Source: Mycetocola lacteus
GTDB taxonomy: Bacteria; Actinomycetota; Actinomycetes; Actinomycetales; Microbacteriaceae
Length of the DNA: 64,000 nucleotides
NCBI RefSeq assembly: GCF_003667575.1
Contig: NZ_RCUY01000005.1
Location: forward strand, 62,001-126,000
Reading direction: 5' to 3'
Below the pieces are notes generated by a model. It saw nothing but the letters and a program-made list of their open reading frames with translations, was not told the origin of the DNA and ran no database searches. The position numbers and the translations under genes are program-made. Of the stretch, positions 53,060 to 62,210 are shown piece after piece (positions within the stretch are counted from its first letter, which is position 1; every line of letters starts with the position of its first letter).

Positions 53060-54154
53060 CTAGCGGTAGAACCACTCGAGGTAAAACACTCCGACACCGG
53101 CTGCGCACAGCAGTCCGGCGACGATCCAGAAGCGGACCACCACGGTAACCTCGGCCCAGCCCTTGAGTTCGAAGTGGTGATGAATGGGAGACATCAGGAA
53201 GATGCGCTTGCCGTGGGTGGCCTTAAAGTAGGCCCGCTGGATGATGACCGATCCGGCCTCAATCACGTACAGACCACCGATCAGGATCAGCAGCAGCTCG
53301 GTGTGGGTCAGGATGGCCAGGGCCACCACCGCACCACCGAGGGCGAGCGAACCGGTGTCACCCAGGAAGATGTCGGCCGGCGAGGTGTTCCACCAGAGGA
53401 AGCCGATCAGCGCGCCGGCAATAGCGGCGGCAACAATGGCCAGGTCCAGCGGGTCCCGCACGTTGTAGCACTTGTGCACCACGTCGGCGGCGAGGGCCGG
53501 GTTGAAGCAGGACTGGTTGAACTGCCAGAACCCGATGATGATGTAGGAGCCGAGTGCCAGGATGGTGGCACCGGTGGCCAGACCGTCCAGGCCGTCGGTG
53601 AGGTTCACCCCGTTGGAGGTTCCCACCACCAGGAAGGAGGTCCAGATCAGGTAGAGCGCGTATCCGATGAACGGACCGGCAAAGATCAGGTCGAAGTTCA
53701 GATCCCGGGTGAAGGAGATCGCGGTGCTCGCGGGGGTGACGCCGTTGGAGTTGGCGAAGTTGATCGCCATGATTCCGAAGGCCACGGCTACCACCAGCTG
53801 CCCGGCGATCTTGGACCATCCACCGAGGCCCAGGCTCTGCTGCTTGCGGACCTTGAGGAAGTCATCGGTGAAGCCCACGAGGCCGAGGCCCACCATCATA
53901 AAGAGCACCAGCAGGGCGGAAACCGAAATGGCCTCCCCGGTGACCAGCTTGGCAATGAAGTAGCCAAACAGGGTGCCGATGATGATGACGATGCCACCCA
54001 TCGTGGCGGTTCCCCGCTTGGAGTGGTGCGACTGGGGTCCATCACTGCGGATGAACTGACCCCACTGGAGCTTATGGAACAGCTTCACAAAGACCGGGGT
54101 CAGCGTGAGGGAGAAGACCATTGATAGGACAACGGCCAAGAGCAGTGCTAGCAC
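53060..54154 (-). CDS. mraY: Phospho-MurNAc-pentapeptide translocase
   Basis: MraY transfers phospho-MurNAc-pentapeptide to undecaprenyl phosphate, giving lipid I. The 364-residue protein has ten membrane segments; [17 protein letters not shown] and [12 protein letters not shown] hold the catalytic Asp residues, and [13 protein letters not shown] and [13 protein letters not shown] are further family motifs. GTG 54154 overlaps the last 7 bp of murF. Confidence 0.97.
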   Translation of the reverse strand: MLALLLAVVLSMVFSLTLTPVFVKLFHKLQWGQFIRSDGPQSHHSKRGTATMGGIVIIIGTLFGYFIAKLVTGEAISVSALLVLFMMVGLGLVGFTDDFLKVRKQQSLGLGGWSKIAGQLVVAVAFGIMAINFANSNGVTPASTAISFTRDLNFDLIFAGPFIGYALYLIWTSFLVVGTSNGVNLTDGLDGLATGATILALGSYIIIGFWQFNQSCFNPALAADVVHKCYNVRDPLDLAIVAAAIAGALIGFLWWNTSPADIFLGDTGSLALGGAVVALAILTHTELLLILIGGLYVIEAGSVIIQRAYFKATHGKRIFLMSPIHHHFELKGWAEVTVVVRFWIVAGLLCAAGVGVFYLEWFYR

Positions 54155-55566
54155 GTGAAAAATTCTCCCAGTCGGTCGCCGAGTAGTCGCAGCCCCGCCG
54201 AATTGGAGGACTTAACAAGCACCGTGTCTCCGGGCCGGATCGCGGTGGACAGATACTCGAACGCCGCATCTGCCTCCTCACAATATACCGACTCCCCGTC
54301 CCACGAGCCCTCATTGATGGCGGTTATGTGCAGGCGGCGTGCTGCCTGACCCACCACCACCAGCTGGGAAATATTGAGGCGGACCAGCTGCAATGCAATA
54401 CGGTCGTACTCGTCTCCGGCGATTTCACCGAGTTCGGTCATCACGCCCAGAACCGCGACCGTTCGCCGGTCTCGCGGGGTGATCTGGGCCAGGGTCCGGA
54501 TCGCGGCGGCCATCGAATCGGGGCTCGCGTTATAGGCGTCGTTGATGATCGTGACGTCGTCACGACCACCCAGGACCTCCATCCGCCAGCGCTCGGCGCG
54601 GGCCAGGGTACCCAGCGCCGCAATGGCGTCCTCGAGTGCGATCCCGAGCGCGTCGGCGGCGCTCAGCGCGGCCAGCGCGTTGTACACGTGGTGCTCGCCG
54701 AGGATGCGCAGGTGAACCGGATACTCGGCACCGGATTCGGTGTGCAGCACAAAGTCGGTGCCGGTACGGGTGCTCTCCACACCGCGGGCACCAAAGGTCG
54801 CCTGGTCGGTGTCCATCGCGAAGGTACGCACCCGGGCGACGGTCTTGTCTGCCATGCCCATGACCCGATAGTCATCGGCGTTCAGGATGGCCACATCCGA
54901 AGGTGTCAGTTCGGTAACCATTTCGCTCTTGGCCAAAACCGTGCGCTCCACACCACCAAATTCGCCGGCGTGGGCCAGGCCCACCTTGAGCACGATGCCC
55001 ACATCGGGCTTGGCAATCGAGACCAGGCGGGCGATGTCGCCCACGTGGCTCGCGCCCATCTCGATGATCAGGAAGCGGGTGTCATAGGTGGTGCGCAGGA
55101 TCGTCAGCGGCGCTCCCACGTGGTTGTTGAAGGAGGCACGCGGGGCCACGGTCTCAGCCTGAGCCGAGAGGATCGCGTTCAGCATGTTCTTGGTGGTGGT
55201 CTTGCCGTTGGAGCCGGTGATCCCGACCACCTTCAGGTCCCCCGCTGCTCGCACCCGGGCGACCACGGCACGGGCGAGATCGGCGATGGCCACCACAACG
55301 TCGGCAACCACGATCTGGGCGATGTCCTCATCCACCACGCGCTCGGTCAGCGCGAGTGCGGCACCGGCAGCCAGGGCAGTGCCCACGAAGTTATGTCCGT
55401 CGGTGACCTCCCCGGGCTTGGCCACGAAGATATCGCCGGGCTGGATCAGCCGTGAATCGGTGTCGACGAGACCCGAAACGGTGTCGGACGCCGAGAGCGT
55501 GGTGGGGGTGCTGTGGAGTTCACCTCCAACAATTTCGGTGATCTCGGTGAGGGTCAAAGCAATCAT
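54148..55566 (-). CDS. murF: UDP-MurNAc-tripeptide--D-Ala-D-Ala ligase
   Basis: MurF adds D-Ala-D-Ala to the tripeptide precursor. The 472-residue ligase has an N-terminal uridine-binding domain, ATP-binding [14 protein letters not shown], the [12 protein letters not shown] segment, and [16 protein letters not shown] in the C-terminal domain. It directly follows ftsI; murE, which normally lies between them, is missing, so the enzyme that adds the third residue must be encoded elsewhere. Confidence 0.96.
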   Translation of the reverse strand: MIALTLTEITEIVGGELHSTPTTLSASDTVSGLVDTDSRLIQPGDIFVAKPGEVTDGHNFVGTALAAGAALALTERVVDEDIAQIVVADVVVAIADLARAVVARVRAAGDLKVVGITGSNGKTTTKNMLNAILSAQAETVAPRASFNNHVGAPLTILRTTYDTRFLIIEMGASHVGDIARLVSIAKPDVGIVLKVGLAHAGEFGGVERTVLAKSEMVTELTPSDVAILNADDYRVMGMADKTVARVRTFAMDTDQATFGARGVESTRTGTDFVLHTESGAEYPVHLRILGEHHVYNALAALSAADALGIALEDAIAALGTLARAERWRMEVLGGRDDVTIINDAYNASPDSMAAAIRTLAQITPRDRRTVAVLGVMTELGEIAGDEYDRIALQLVRLNISQLVVVGQAARRLHITAINEGSWDGESVYCEEADAAFEYLSTAIRPGDTVLVKSSNSAGLRLLGDRLGEFFTC

Positions 55567-55620
55567 GGTGTTTACGATCTTTCGTGCACACGAACCGGGG
55601 TGTGGCCGTGTTGAGTCTGA

Positions 55621-55650
55621 CCCGCACCCCCGTTTGCCTCGGGGTGCGGG
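55621..55650 (-). other. Hairpin between ftsI and murF
   Basis: A perfect 10-bp GC-rich stem (55621-55630 with 55641-55650) with a 10-nt loop starts 10 bp after the ftsI stop. No T run follows, so it is more likely a weak attenuator or processing site. The remaining intergenic bases hold no gene. Confidence 0.5.
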
Positions 55651-55659
55651 CGGCGCGTG

Positions 55660-57435
55660 TTAGTAGGTGCCCTTCCAACCGGGCGGGGTGGTGGTCGACG
55701 GCGGGATGCCGTACTTCTTGATGACCTGGGCGACGATCTCCTTGAACAGCGGAGCGGCCGCGGCCGAGGAGCGGTAGGTCAGCGGAGACTTCAGGTGGAC
55801 GGTGACCACATACTGCGGGTCGTCCGCCGGGAACATGCCCGCCATCGAGGCCACGAACGTGGTCTGCAGCTGGCCATCAACGAACTGCTCACCGGTACCG
55901 GACTTCGCCGCGACCCGATACCCGGGCATGCGCAGCTGGTCGGCAAGGAATCCGTCGGTAACCACGGTCTCCATCATACCGATCGTTTCTTTGGCGGCGC
56001 TCGCTGAGAGGATCCGCTCGCCGTCGGTCTTGGCAGGGGCATCGGTTACGGTGCCGTCGGGGTAGGAGCAGCCCTCCACCAGTTCAAGCGGCTTCATCAC
56101 ACCGTCGTTGGCGATGCCCTGGTAGATCTGGGCCATCTGCACAGCGGTGGTAGACAGACCCTGACCGAACATGGTCACGTACTTGGTCTGGTTGTCCCAC
56201 TTATCCACGGGGTGCAGCACACCCGAGGACTGTCCGGGGAACTTGATGTCGGTGGACTGACCGATCCCGAACTTCTTCAGGTACTCGTAGCGCTGATCGT
56301 CGGGCATCTTCTCCCCGAGAATGCTCAACCCGGTGTTGGAGGACTGCTGCAGAACGCCACTCAGGGTCAGGCGCTCGTCTTCATGCGGAAGGGCGTCCTT
56401 GATGCTGGCGCCGTTTTTGGGGTGGTACCGGTAGGGTGCCACAACCTGCGAGTTGTGGTCGGCAAGGCCGGCATCCACGAGCATCGCGGCGGTCAGCGGC
56501 TTAAAAATCGAACCGGGCTCAAACGGAACCTGGAACGCGCGGGATCCACGGAATTCCGCCGGGGTGCCATCCACGTTGCCGGGATCCACGCTGGGGGCCT
56601 CGGCGATCGCGCGAATCTTGCCGGTCTTGACCTCGGTAACCATCGCGATACCGTACTCGGCCTTGGTGTCGGCCACCTGCGAGGCTACTAGCTGCTGCAG
56701 GGTCCAGTTGAGGTCCTTGTCCAGGGTGAGCTGGAGGGTGCCACCGGGCTTGGCCTCGGTCACCGTCTCGGTAGTGCCAGGCAGGGGCACACGGTCCTTG
56801 GACTGCTGGAACTGCTGACGCCCATCGGTGCCCTCGAGGCACTGTTCGGCGCTGAGCTCCATCCCGGCCTGGCCCTGGTTGTCGGCTCCCACAAAGCCCA
56901 CGATGTTTCCAGCGACGGCCCCATTGGGGTACACCCGGCCGAAGGTCTGCCGGATGTAGAGCCAGGGAATGTTCATGGCGCGGATCTTGGCGAATTGATC
57001 GTAGCTGACCTTTTCGGCCAGCAGCGCATAGGCCGCGTCCTTGTTCTTGGCGAGGGCATCGTCGATCTTGGCCTGCAGGGTCGCGGGATCAACCTCGAGG
57101 ACCCCGGCAATGTCGGCAATGGCCTGCTGGGTCGAAATCTTGACGGTCTTTTTGCCGTCCTTACGGTCGAAGGCCTTGACGTCCTTCGGCGAGGTGGTGA
57201 TTTCGAACTGGGCGATGCTGGAGGCCAGCACCGCGCCGTTGGCATCCACGATGTTTCCGCGCGGCGCGTAGATGGTGCTGGATCCACCCATCTTCTCCAG
57301 CGAGTCGGCGACCAGGCTCTCGGCCCGCACCACCTGGATATCAACCAGCCGGGCAACAAACCCGGCCAGGATCAGGGCCACCACGATCAGGACCGCGACG
57401 AGTCGCCGCCTGGTGGACATTGCCGATGAGGTCAT
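55660..57435 (-). CDS. ftsI: Septal transpeptidase FtsI (PBP3/PbpB)
   Basis: This class B penicillin-binding protein cross-links septal peptidoglycan. The 591-residue protein has an N-terminal membrane segment (about 11-33), a dimerisation/pedestal domain (about 55-230) and the transpeptidase domain with catalytic Ser309 in SIFK (309-312), SSN at 365-367 and KSGTG at 510-514. A 147-bp gap with a strong hairpin separates it from ftsL. It is the partner of FtsW further down the operon. Confidence 0.96.
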   Translation of the reverse strand: MTSSAMSTRRRLVAVLIVVALILAGFVARLVDIQVVRAESLVADSLEKMGGSSTIYAPRGNIVDANGAVLASSIAQFEITTSPKDVKAFDRKDGKKTVKISTQQAIADIAGVLEVDPATLQAKIDDALAKNKDAAYALLAEKVSYDQFAKIRAMNIPWLYIRQTFGRVYPNGAVAGNIVGFVGADNQGQAGMELSAEQCLEGTDGRQQFQQSKDRVPLPGTTETVTEAKPGGTLQLTLDKDLNWTLQQLVASQVADTKAEYGIAMVTEVKTGKIRAIAEAPSVDPGNVDGTPAEFRGSRAFQVPFEPGSIFKPLTAAMLVDAGLADHNSQVVAPYRYHPKNGASIKDALPHEDERLTLSGVLQQSSNTGLSILGEKMPDDQRYEYLKKFGIGQSTDIKFPGQSSGVLHPVDKWDNQTKYVTMFGQGLSTTAVQMAQIYQGIANDGVMKPLELVEGCSYPDGTVTDAPAKTDGERILSASAAKETIGMMETVVTDGFLADQLRMPGYRVAAKSGTGEQFVDGQLQTTFVASMAGMFPADDPQYVVTVHLKSPLTYRSSAAAAPLFKEIVAQVIKKYGIPPSTTTPPGWKGTY

Positions 57436-57503
57436 GCAAACACCTGGAACATTTTCTCCTCAGTTGCGTCCCCCGAGGCGGAGGGCGAGGATGACGACAC
57501 GGT

Positions 57504-57537
57504 ACCGGTTCGCGCAGCGTGGGCTACGCGAACCGGT
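57504..57537 (-). other. Strong hairpin between ftsL and ftsI
   Basis: A perfect 11-bp outer stem (57504-57514 with 57527-57537) has a 3-bp inner stem AGC/GCT. It has no U tract, so it is probably an mRNA processing or stability element inside the dcw transcript. Confidence 0.5.
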
Positions 57538-57582
57538 GGGTGCGGGCGAGGCCCGCGCGATAACCGAGGTTGCCGCGTGAAA

Positions 57583-58173
57583 CTAGTGGGTCTTCGGTGA
57601 GGGAAGTCCCGCGTCCAACGATACGTTGGCCGGGCCCGCGGGAGCGTTTGCCGCGCCCGAGTTGATCACAACATCTCCCCCGGCGGTCGCGATGGGCGCC
57701 CCCTGGATCATCGAGTTCTGAATCGAGTTCGCCGGGACCTGCTTAACCGGACCGGTGCCCGCGGCAGTGCCGGTCACCTCACCGGTCTTCAGCGAGAGAT
57801 AGGCGGGGGTGCCCCCGAAGGTCATGCCGAGCGCCTGGGCGTTGGCGGCAATGTACTGCGGCGAGGAGATCGCGGCCAGATCGGTGCCGATCGACTGGCT
57901 CTGCCAGCCCAGCTCACGGTGCTCCTTCTGCAGGGCATTGAGCTCATAGGCGCCCTGGCTGAGGCCCACGCTGAGCAGGATCTGGGTCAGCACAATCGCG
58001 CCGATGGCTCCCAGCGCCATAAACGCATAGAGCAGCTTGGGCTTGGCCTGAGCGCGGGTACGCGTGCCCGGGGAGACCGCGCGCAGCGGCCGTTCCCGGC
58101 CGCGCTCGGGTGCCTCGACCGGTGCGGCGGTAACGTCCCACGCGAAATCGTTGCGTGCCAGGTTTTCACTCAT
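57583..58173 (-). CDS. ftsL: FtsL-like cell division protein
   Basis: This 196-residue bitopic protein has a short basic cytoplasmic N-terminus, one membrane segment (about 48-72) and a periplasmic leucine-zipper-like helix (QGAYELNALQKEHRELGWQSQ onwards). Position between rsmH and ftsI and this layout mark the FtsL slot. A Gly/Ala/Pro/Thr-rich tail of about 80 residues (about 115-196) extends it beyond the usual 100-120. Sequence similarity to FtsL is always low, so the name rests mainly on context. Confidence 0.7.
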   Translation of the reverse strand: MSENLARNDFAWDVTAAPVEAPERGRERPLRAVSPGTRTRAQAKPKLLYAFMALGAIGAIVLTQILLSVGLSQGAYELNALQKEHRELGWQSQSIGTDLAAISSPQYIAANAQALGMTFGGTPAYLSLKTGEVTGTAAGTGPVKQVPANSIQNSMIQGAPIATAGGDVVINSGAANAPAGPANVSLDAGLPSPKTH

Positions 58174-58175
58174 GA

Positions 58176-59126
58176 TCAGCCCTCACGTACTCGTTCTGCC
58201 GCGCGCAGCCGGACCGGCTTGGCGCGGGGGTTTTCTTCGATCTCGGCGTCCGAGGCAAGCTCGGCGCCACGAACCAGGAGCCGGAAGCGTGCCGCGTGTT
58301 CGGGCAGCTCCATGGGCAGACCGGCCGGCGCGGTGGACGCCGTGGCCTTGGCAAACAAACGCTTGATGATGCGGTCTTCGAGGGACTGATAGGACAGCAC
58401 CACGATGCGTCCTCCCACATTCAGCGCGTCCAGCGCGGCGGGAATGGCCGCGGACAGCACGCTGAGTTCGGTGTTGACCTCGATCCGCAGGGCCTGGAAC
58501 ACACGCTTGGCCGGGTGGCCGTTGCGGGAGACCGCGGCCGGGGTTGCATCCTGCAGGATCTGCACGAGCTGACCCGAGCGGGTAATCGGGGCCTCATTGC
58601 GCGCGGCGATGATCGCCCGAGCGTAGCGACCGGCGAGCTTTTCCTCACCGAAGTCTTCGAAGATGCGGCGCAGATCACCCTCGCGATAGGTCGCCAGGAT
58701 GATCTCGGCGGTCAGTTCGCTGGTGCCGTCCATGCGCATGTCCAGCGGTGCGTCCTGGGCGTAGGAGAAACCACGCTCGGCGCGGTCCAGCTGGAGCGAG
58801 GAGACGCCGAGGTCAAACAGGATCGCGTCCACGCCGGAGACCCCAGCGCTTTCCAGGGCGCCCTCGATGCCGTCATAGACGGTGTGCACGAGGTGGGCCC
58901 GGTCGGCCACGGCAGCGAGCCGGGTACCGGCAATCTCCAACGCCTGCGGGTCGCGGTCCAAACCGATCAGGTTGAGGTTCGGGTAGCGGGTCAGCATGGC
59001 GAGCGAGTGCCCACCCATGCCGAGGGTCGCGTCAATCGCCCAGGCCCCGGGCTTTGCCAGCGCGGGGTCGAGCAGCTCGAGACAACGCTCGAGGAGTACG
59101 GGGGTATGAATCTTGTCGAGTTCCAT
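58176..59126 (-). CDS. rsmH: 16S rRNA m4C1402 N4-methyltransferase
   Basis: RsmH (MraW) methylates the N4 of C1402 in 16S rRNA with SAM. With ATG 59126 it has 316 residues and starts [17 protein letters not shown], the family's usual start. The SAM-binding motif is [10 protein letters not shown] at about 32-41, followed by [11 protein letters not shown] and [10 protein letters not shown]; the late [19 protein letters not shown] is also diagnostic. Its TGA lies 2 bp before the ftsL ATG. Confidence 0.97.
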   Translation of the reverse strand: MELDKIHTPVLLERCLELLDPALAKPGAWAIDATLGMGGHSLAMLTRYPNLNLIGLDRDPQALEIAGTRLAAVADRAHLVHTVYDGIEGALESAGVSGVDAILFDLGVSSLQLDRAERGFSYAQDAPLDMRMDGTSELTAEIILATYREGDLRRIFEDFGEEKLAGRYARAIIAARNEAPITRSGQLVQILQDATPAAVSRNGHPAKRVFQALRIEVNTELSVLSAAIPAALDALNVGGRIVVLSYQSLEDRIIKRLFAKATASTAPAGLPMELPEHAARFRLLVRGAELASDAEIEENPRAKPVRLRAAERVREG

Positions 59127-59246
59127 AGTGTTTTCTTCCGGTGCCCGATGGGCAATCCCTGGGGCCTGATCCCCATCCGCTCCGTCCCGCCGCCAGGGAA
59201 GGGGCGTCGGCACGTGGATGAACGGCGGGGGGTCGGGGTGCAGGGA

Positions 59247-59678
59247 CTAGAACAGTCCCGGAATCACCTCCTCGGCGGTGTCGGCGAACGCCGCTTCCTG
59301 CTCGGCCAGATAGGCCTCCCAGGCTTCGGTGTCCCAGATCTCGGCGCGGCTACCCGCACCGATGACGGTGAGTTCGCGGCTCAACCCGGCATAGTTACGC
59401 AGCGCCGAGGGAACCGTGATGCGGTTCTGCTTGTCCGGAGTCTCCGCGCTCGCCCCCGAGAGGAACACACGCAGATAGTCGCGGGCCTGCTTACTGGTCA
59501 CCGGGGCCTGCCGAATCTTGGTGTGCATGTCCTCGAACTCTCGAGTACTGAACACGTAGATGCAGCGTTCCTGGCCACGGGTCATCACCACCCCGCCGGC
59601 GAGTTCCTCACGAAACTTGGCCGGCAGGATCAGGCGGCCTTTTTCATCCAACTTCGGGGCATAGGTACCGAGAAACAT
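59247..59678 (-). CDS. mraZ: Transcriptional regulator MraZ
   Basis: MraZ is an AbrB/SpoVT-like ring-forming DNA-binding protein that controls its own dcw operon. With ATG 59678 (CTGGAG upstream) it has 143 residues and the duplicated motif: [23 protein letters not shown] at 2-24 and the second [18 protein letters not shown] at about 82-99. The upstream frame extension has no family similarity. Three 10-bp-phased GTGG repeats lie 46-69 bp before the start. Confidence 0.97.
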   Translation of the reverse strand: MFLGTYAPKLDEKGRLILPAKFREELAGGVVMTRGQERCIYVFSTREFEDMHTKIRQAPVTSKQARDYLRVFLSGASAETPDKQNRITVPSALRNYAGLSRELTVIGAGSRAEIWDTEAWEAYLAEQEAAFADTAEEVIPGLF

Positions 59679-59723
59679 GTCTCCAGCTCCCTCCCCCGAT
59701 CGGACGACATCCACCGCTTGCCC

Positions 59724-59747
59724 CCACTTTACTCCACCCCCTACCAC
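59724..59747 (-). promoter_or_regulatory. MraZ-box operator upstream of mraZ
   Basis: On the minus strand GTGG occurs three times at exactly 10-bp intervals (59747-59744, 59737-59734, 59727-59724), as GTGGT, GTGGA and GTGGG; a fourth GTGG is at 59714-59711, 13 bp further. MraZ is known to bind direct repeats of short G-rich boxes with 10-bp phasing just upstream of its own gene, so this is a strong candidate autoregulatory operator. The first and third repeats are preceded by AAA, as in the AAAGTG-type boxes described for mollicutes. Confidence 0.8.
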
Positions 59748-59884
59748 TTTCCTAGGAACCAAACCTAATTTTTCGATTTAACGCGCCGAGAGCCCAGTAA
59801 ATACGCGACCTGTGAAAGTGGAGGGAAATGGAGCGTTAAATCCGCTCAGCGAGTCTATGTGCCGGTATAGGCCGGAATTTGGGC

Positions 59885-59916
59885 AAAAAAATACCCTCCA
59901 CAGCACAAGTGGAGGG
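59885..59916 (-). terminator. Second terminator between the DUF3040 gene and mraZ
   Basis: A perfect 8-bp stem (59894-59901 with 59909-59916) with a 7-nt loop is followed on the minus strand by TATTTTTTT. It insulates the dcw operon from upstream transcription. Confidence 0.88.
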
Positions 59917-59995
59917 GCGTGGAGGGCTCCGGGGAGGAGGGTGGAGAACCACGGGGAGGGATGTGGAGCAATGCGACACGAACCGCACAAACAAA

Positions 59996-60023
59996 CATGG
60001 GCCACCCCGAAGGGTGACCCATG
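59996..60023 (-). terminator. First terminator of the DUF3040 gene
   Basis: A 12-bp stem with one mismatch (59996-60007 with 60012-60023) and a 4-nt loop is followed on the minus strand by TTTGTTTG. It lies 18 bp beyond the stop. Confidence 0.75.
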
Positions 60024-60041
60024 TCAATAAATTCTTGAGAG

Positions 60042-60443
60042 CTACTGCTCGCCGCCGTCGCGACGATCCCAGCGTTCCCCCAAGCGATCCATAAAGGAGC
60101 TCGACGGGGAGGAAGATGAACCACCCTTGGCCTTGGCCGGCTGGGCGAAGAACTCACCCGAGGGGGCCGCGGTTGGTGCCGCCTTTTTGGAGGGGGTAAT
60201 GGCCACCAGCACACCGGCGAGCATCGCGGCGAAGCCGACGATCCCAAACAGTGGCTGTTTCAGCATTACCGCGACGATCAATCCGCCAATTCCGACGATT
60301 GCCAGCAGCGCGCCCAGCGCGATGCTGCGGTAACTCGGACGCCCACGTTTACTGCCCGCGGTCGACACAAAATCTGCGTCATGCCCGTACAGGCTACGCT
60401 CCATCTCGTCAAGAAGACGCTGCTCCTGCTCGGATAGCGGCAT
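60042..60443 (-). CDS. DUF3040-family membrane protein
   Basis: This 133-residue actinobacterial protein begins with MPLSEQEQRLLDEMERSLY, the DUF3040 signature, followed by two membrane segments (about 40-57 and 62-82) and a Ser/Pro/Lys-rich tail. Function unknown; the family is regularly found next to mraZ. I chose ATG 60443, with GGAGG 9 bp upstream, over the frame extension of 11 codons. Confidence 0.9.
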   Translation of the reverse strand: MPLSEQEQRLLDEMERSLYGHDADFVSTAGSKRGRPSYRSIALGALLAIVGIGGLIVAVMLKQPLFGIVGFAAMLAGVLVAITPSKKAAPTAAPSGEFFAQPAKAKGGSSSSPSSSFMDRLGERWDRRDGGEQ

Positions 60444-60510
60444 TCCGATCGCCTCCTCCATCAACCTAATGCGCAAGTGCGCCCTCTCACTCTAGCCGCC
60501 CAGGGAAAGC

Positions 60511-60516
60511 TAAGCT
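60511..60516 (+). promoter_or_regulatory. -10 element of the polyprenyl synthase gene (leaderless type)
   Basis: TAAGCT is followed by exactly 6 bp and the GTG at 60523. No Shine-Dalgarno is present. Confidence 0.6.
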
Positions 60517-60522
60517 AGACGC

Positions 60523-61629
60523 GTGAACGAAACCGAGCACCTCCGTGACCAGCTCCAGCTCCGCATCGATCAGTTTCTGATCGAGCATGAATCCATTCTG
60601 GCGCGGATTGCCCCCGACCTCTCCACGTTCTCGACGTACTCCCAGAAATTCCTCAGCGGAGGCAAGCGTTTTCGAGCGATCTTCGCCTACTGGGGCTGGC
60701 ACGGTGTCCGCGCGAGCGATCCCTCGGTGATCCTGGACGAACCCGCCGCCCGCGACATCATCCTGGGTGTGGGCGCGGCGCTTGAGATCTTCCACGCGGC
60801 CGCCCTGGTCCACGACGACATCCTGGATAACTCCGACACTCGCCGCGGAGAACCGGCCATTCACCGCCGCTTCGAAGCCCTCTCGGCCGAGGCAAACTGG
60901 CGTGGGGATCACTCGACGTTCGGGCGTGGCGCGGCGATCCTCTTTGGCGACATGCTGCTCAGCTGGAGCGACGAGCTGATGTACAACACCCTCGCCGCGC
61001 TCCCCCGCGAGAACGATGCGGCCGCGCGAGCCGAGTACCAAAACATGCGCACCGACGTGACCGCCGGACAGTATCTCGATGTCCTCGAGGAGAGCGCCTG
61101 GTTTGGCCACTCCGATGAGGAGCTGATCACCCGGGCGCGCCAGATCCTCACCTATAAGTCGGCCAAGTACAGCGTCGAGGTGCCCCTCGCTTTGGGGGCA
61201 AGTGTCGCCGGCGGGTCGGAAACCCAGTTGGCCGCACTGCGCGCCTACGGCCTGAGCGTGGGAACGGCCTTCCAGCTGCGGGATGACATTCTTGGTGTCT
61301 TCGGGGATGCTCGGGTCACCGGCAAGCCCAGCGGCGATGATCTGCGCGAGGGCAAGCGCACCCTGCTGGTGGCGCTGACCCGGCGCGAGCTGCCCGAGGC
61401 CGAGCGGGCTCGCTTCGATGCGCAGATCGGCAACCCGGATCTGAGCGATCAGGAAATCCTCGCCCTGCAGACCCTGATGCACGAGACCGGCGCGGTGGCC
61501 GCGCTGGAGACCATCATCGCCGAGAGTGTCGCCACCGGCCGCGCGGTGCTGGATGAGGCCGGACTCGGCGAGGAGGCCACGGCGGCCCTGGATGCTCTGG
61601 CCCTCAAAATGAGCAGCCGCACCGCCTAG
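60523..61629 (+). CDS. Polyprenyl diphosphate synthase (IdsA type)
   Basis: This 368-residue trans-prenyltransferase condenses isopentenyl diphosphate with allylic diphosphates. The first Asp-rich motif is DDILD in ALVHDDILDNSDTRRGEPAIH at about 102-122, and the second is in FQLRDDILGVFGD at about 250-262. It probably makes a C15-C25 product for menaquinone or carotenoids; chain length is not predictable here. It corresponds in position to idsA2 (Rv2173) of M. tuberculosis, convergent with the Rv2175c-like gene. Confidence 0.92.
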   Translation: MNETEHLRDQLQLRIDQFLIEHESILARIAPDLSTFSTYSQKFLSGGKRFRAIFAYWGWHGVRASDPSVILDEPAARDIILGVGAALEIFHAAALVHDDILDNSDTRRGEPAIHRRFEALSAEANWRGDHSTFGRGAAILFGDMLLSWSDELMYNTLAALPRENDAAARAEYQNMRTDVTAGQYLDVLEESAWFGHSDEELITRARQILTYKSAKYSVEVPLALGASVAGGSETQLAALRAYGLSVGTAFQLRDDILGVFGDARVTGKPSGDDLREGKRTLLVALTRRELPEAERARFDAQIGNPDLSDQEILALQTLMHETGAVAALETIIAESVATGRAVLDEAGLGEEATAALDALALKMSSRTA

Positions 61630-61643
61630 CCCGCACACACAAA

Positions 61644-61673
61644 ACCGCCGCGCACCATGGGGTGCGCGGCGGT
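61644..61673. terminator. Bidirectional terminator between the polyprenyl synthase and Rv2175c-like genes
   Basis: A perfect 13-bp stem (61644-61656 with 61661-61673) with a 4-nt loop has TTTT on the minus strand. Confidence 0.88.
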
Positions 61674-61686
61674 GTGTTGTCTGGGG

Positions 61687-62028
61687 TTAGGCCAGGGCCT
61701 GCGTGATGCGCCGTACCTCGGTCTTCCGACCGGAGATCAGCGCATCAATCGGGGCCACTCCCAGGGTCTCCTCCTCGGAGAGCAGCCACTCCATGGCCTC
61801 CTCGGTGCTGAAGCCGGCATCCTCGAGCAGGAACAGGGTTCCGCGCAGGTGCACCAGCGGTTCACCGTCCTTCAGGAAGTCCGCGGGGACACTCAGGACA
61901 CCGTTTCGCTTGATTCCAAGCAGGTGCTTGTCCTCAATCAACCGGCGAATCCGGCTCGGGGTCTGGTCAAGGATCTCTACCAGCTCGGGCATTGCGAGCC
62001 ACTCACGCTGTGCATATACATCGGTCAC
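61687..62028 (-). CDS. Rv2175c-family DNA-binding protein
   Basis: This 113-residue protein has an N-terminal winged-helix/helix-turn-helix (WLAMPELVEILDQTPSRIRRLIEDKHLLGIKRNGVLSVPADFL) and a C-terminal helical domain. It matches Rv2175c of M. tuberculosis, a DNA-binding substrate of the kinase PknL, whose gene is likewise adjacent. GTG 62028 is chosen because family similarity begins at TDVYAQREWL; the frame is open for 70 more codons upstream. The gene is divergent from the kinase gene, 194 bp apart. Confidence 0.88.
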   Translation of the reverse strand: MTDVYAQREWLAMPELVEILDQTPSRIRRLIEDKHLLGIKRNGVLSVPADFLKDGEPLVHLRGTLFLLEDAGFSTEEAMEWLLSEEETLGVAPIDALISGRKTEVRRITQALA

Positions 62029-62210
62029 CCCACAAGTCTTACACGCGTGGCCCCCGGGAGCCCACTTTGAACGCGACACGCGGTCACTTTTTGCCCAAAA
62101 ACCCCGAATCCCGGCGTTCAGCGACGCAGAAACATCATCCGATAGGGCGATTTCGGGCCGCCACACCGCGCCACAAGGCGTTTTGTACAGGGTCCACGCA
62201 GCTCTGACCG

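Larger units (their letters stand above)
59679..60041. other. 363-bp non-coding region between mraZ and the DUF3040 gene
   Basis: No gene is evident. From right to left it holds two minus-strand terminators (59996-60023, 59885-59916), a stretch rich in GTGGAG on the plus strand, a perfect 10-bp inverted repeat (59775-59784 with 59833-59842) and the MraZ operator. The mraZ promoter should lie between 59748 and 59884; several TANNNT hexamers there prevent a firm choice. Confidence 0.7.

Noticed and set aside
59909..59922. GTGG repeats at 59909 and 59919, 10 bp apart, as a further MraZ box
   Set aside because: The first copy is an arm of a perfect terminator hairpin with a T run on the minus strand, which explains it without MraZ.
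59812..60030. A 72-codon plus-strand frame between mraZ and the DUF3040 gene
   Set aside because: It has no domain, crosses two terminator hairpins and lacks a convincing start signal.
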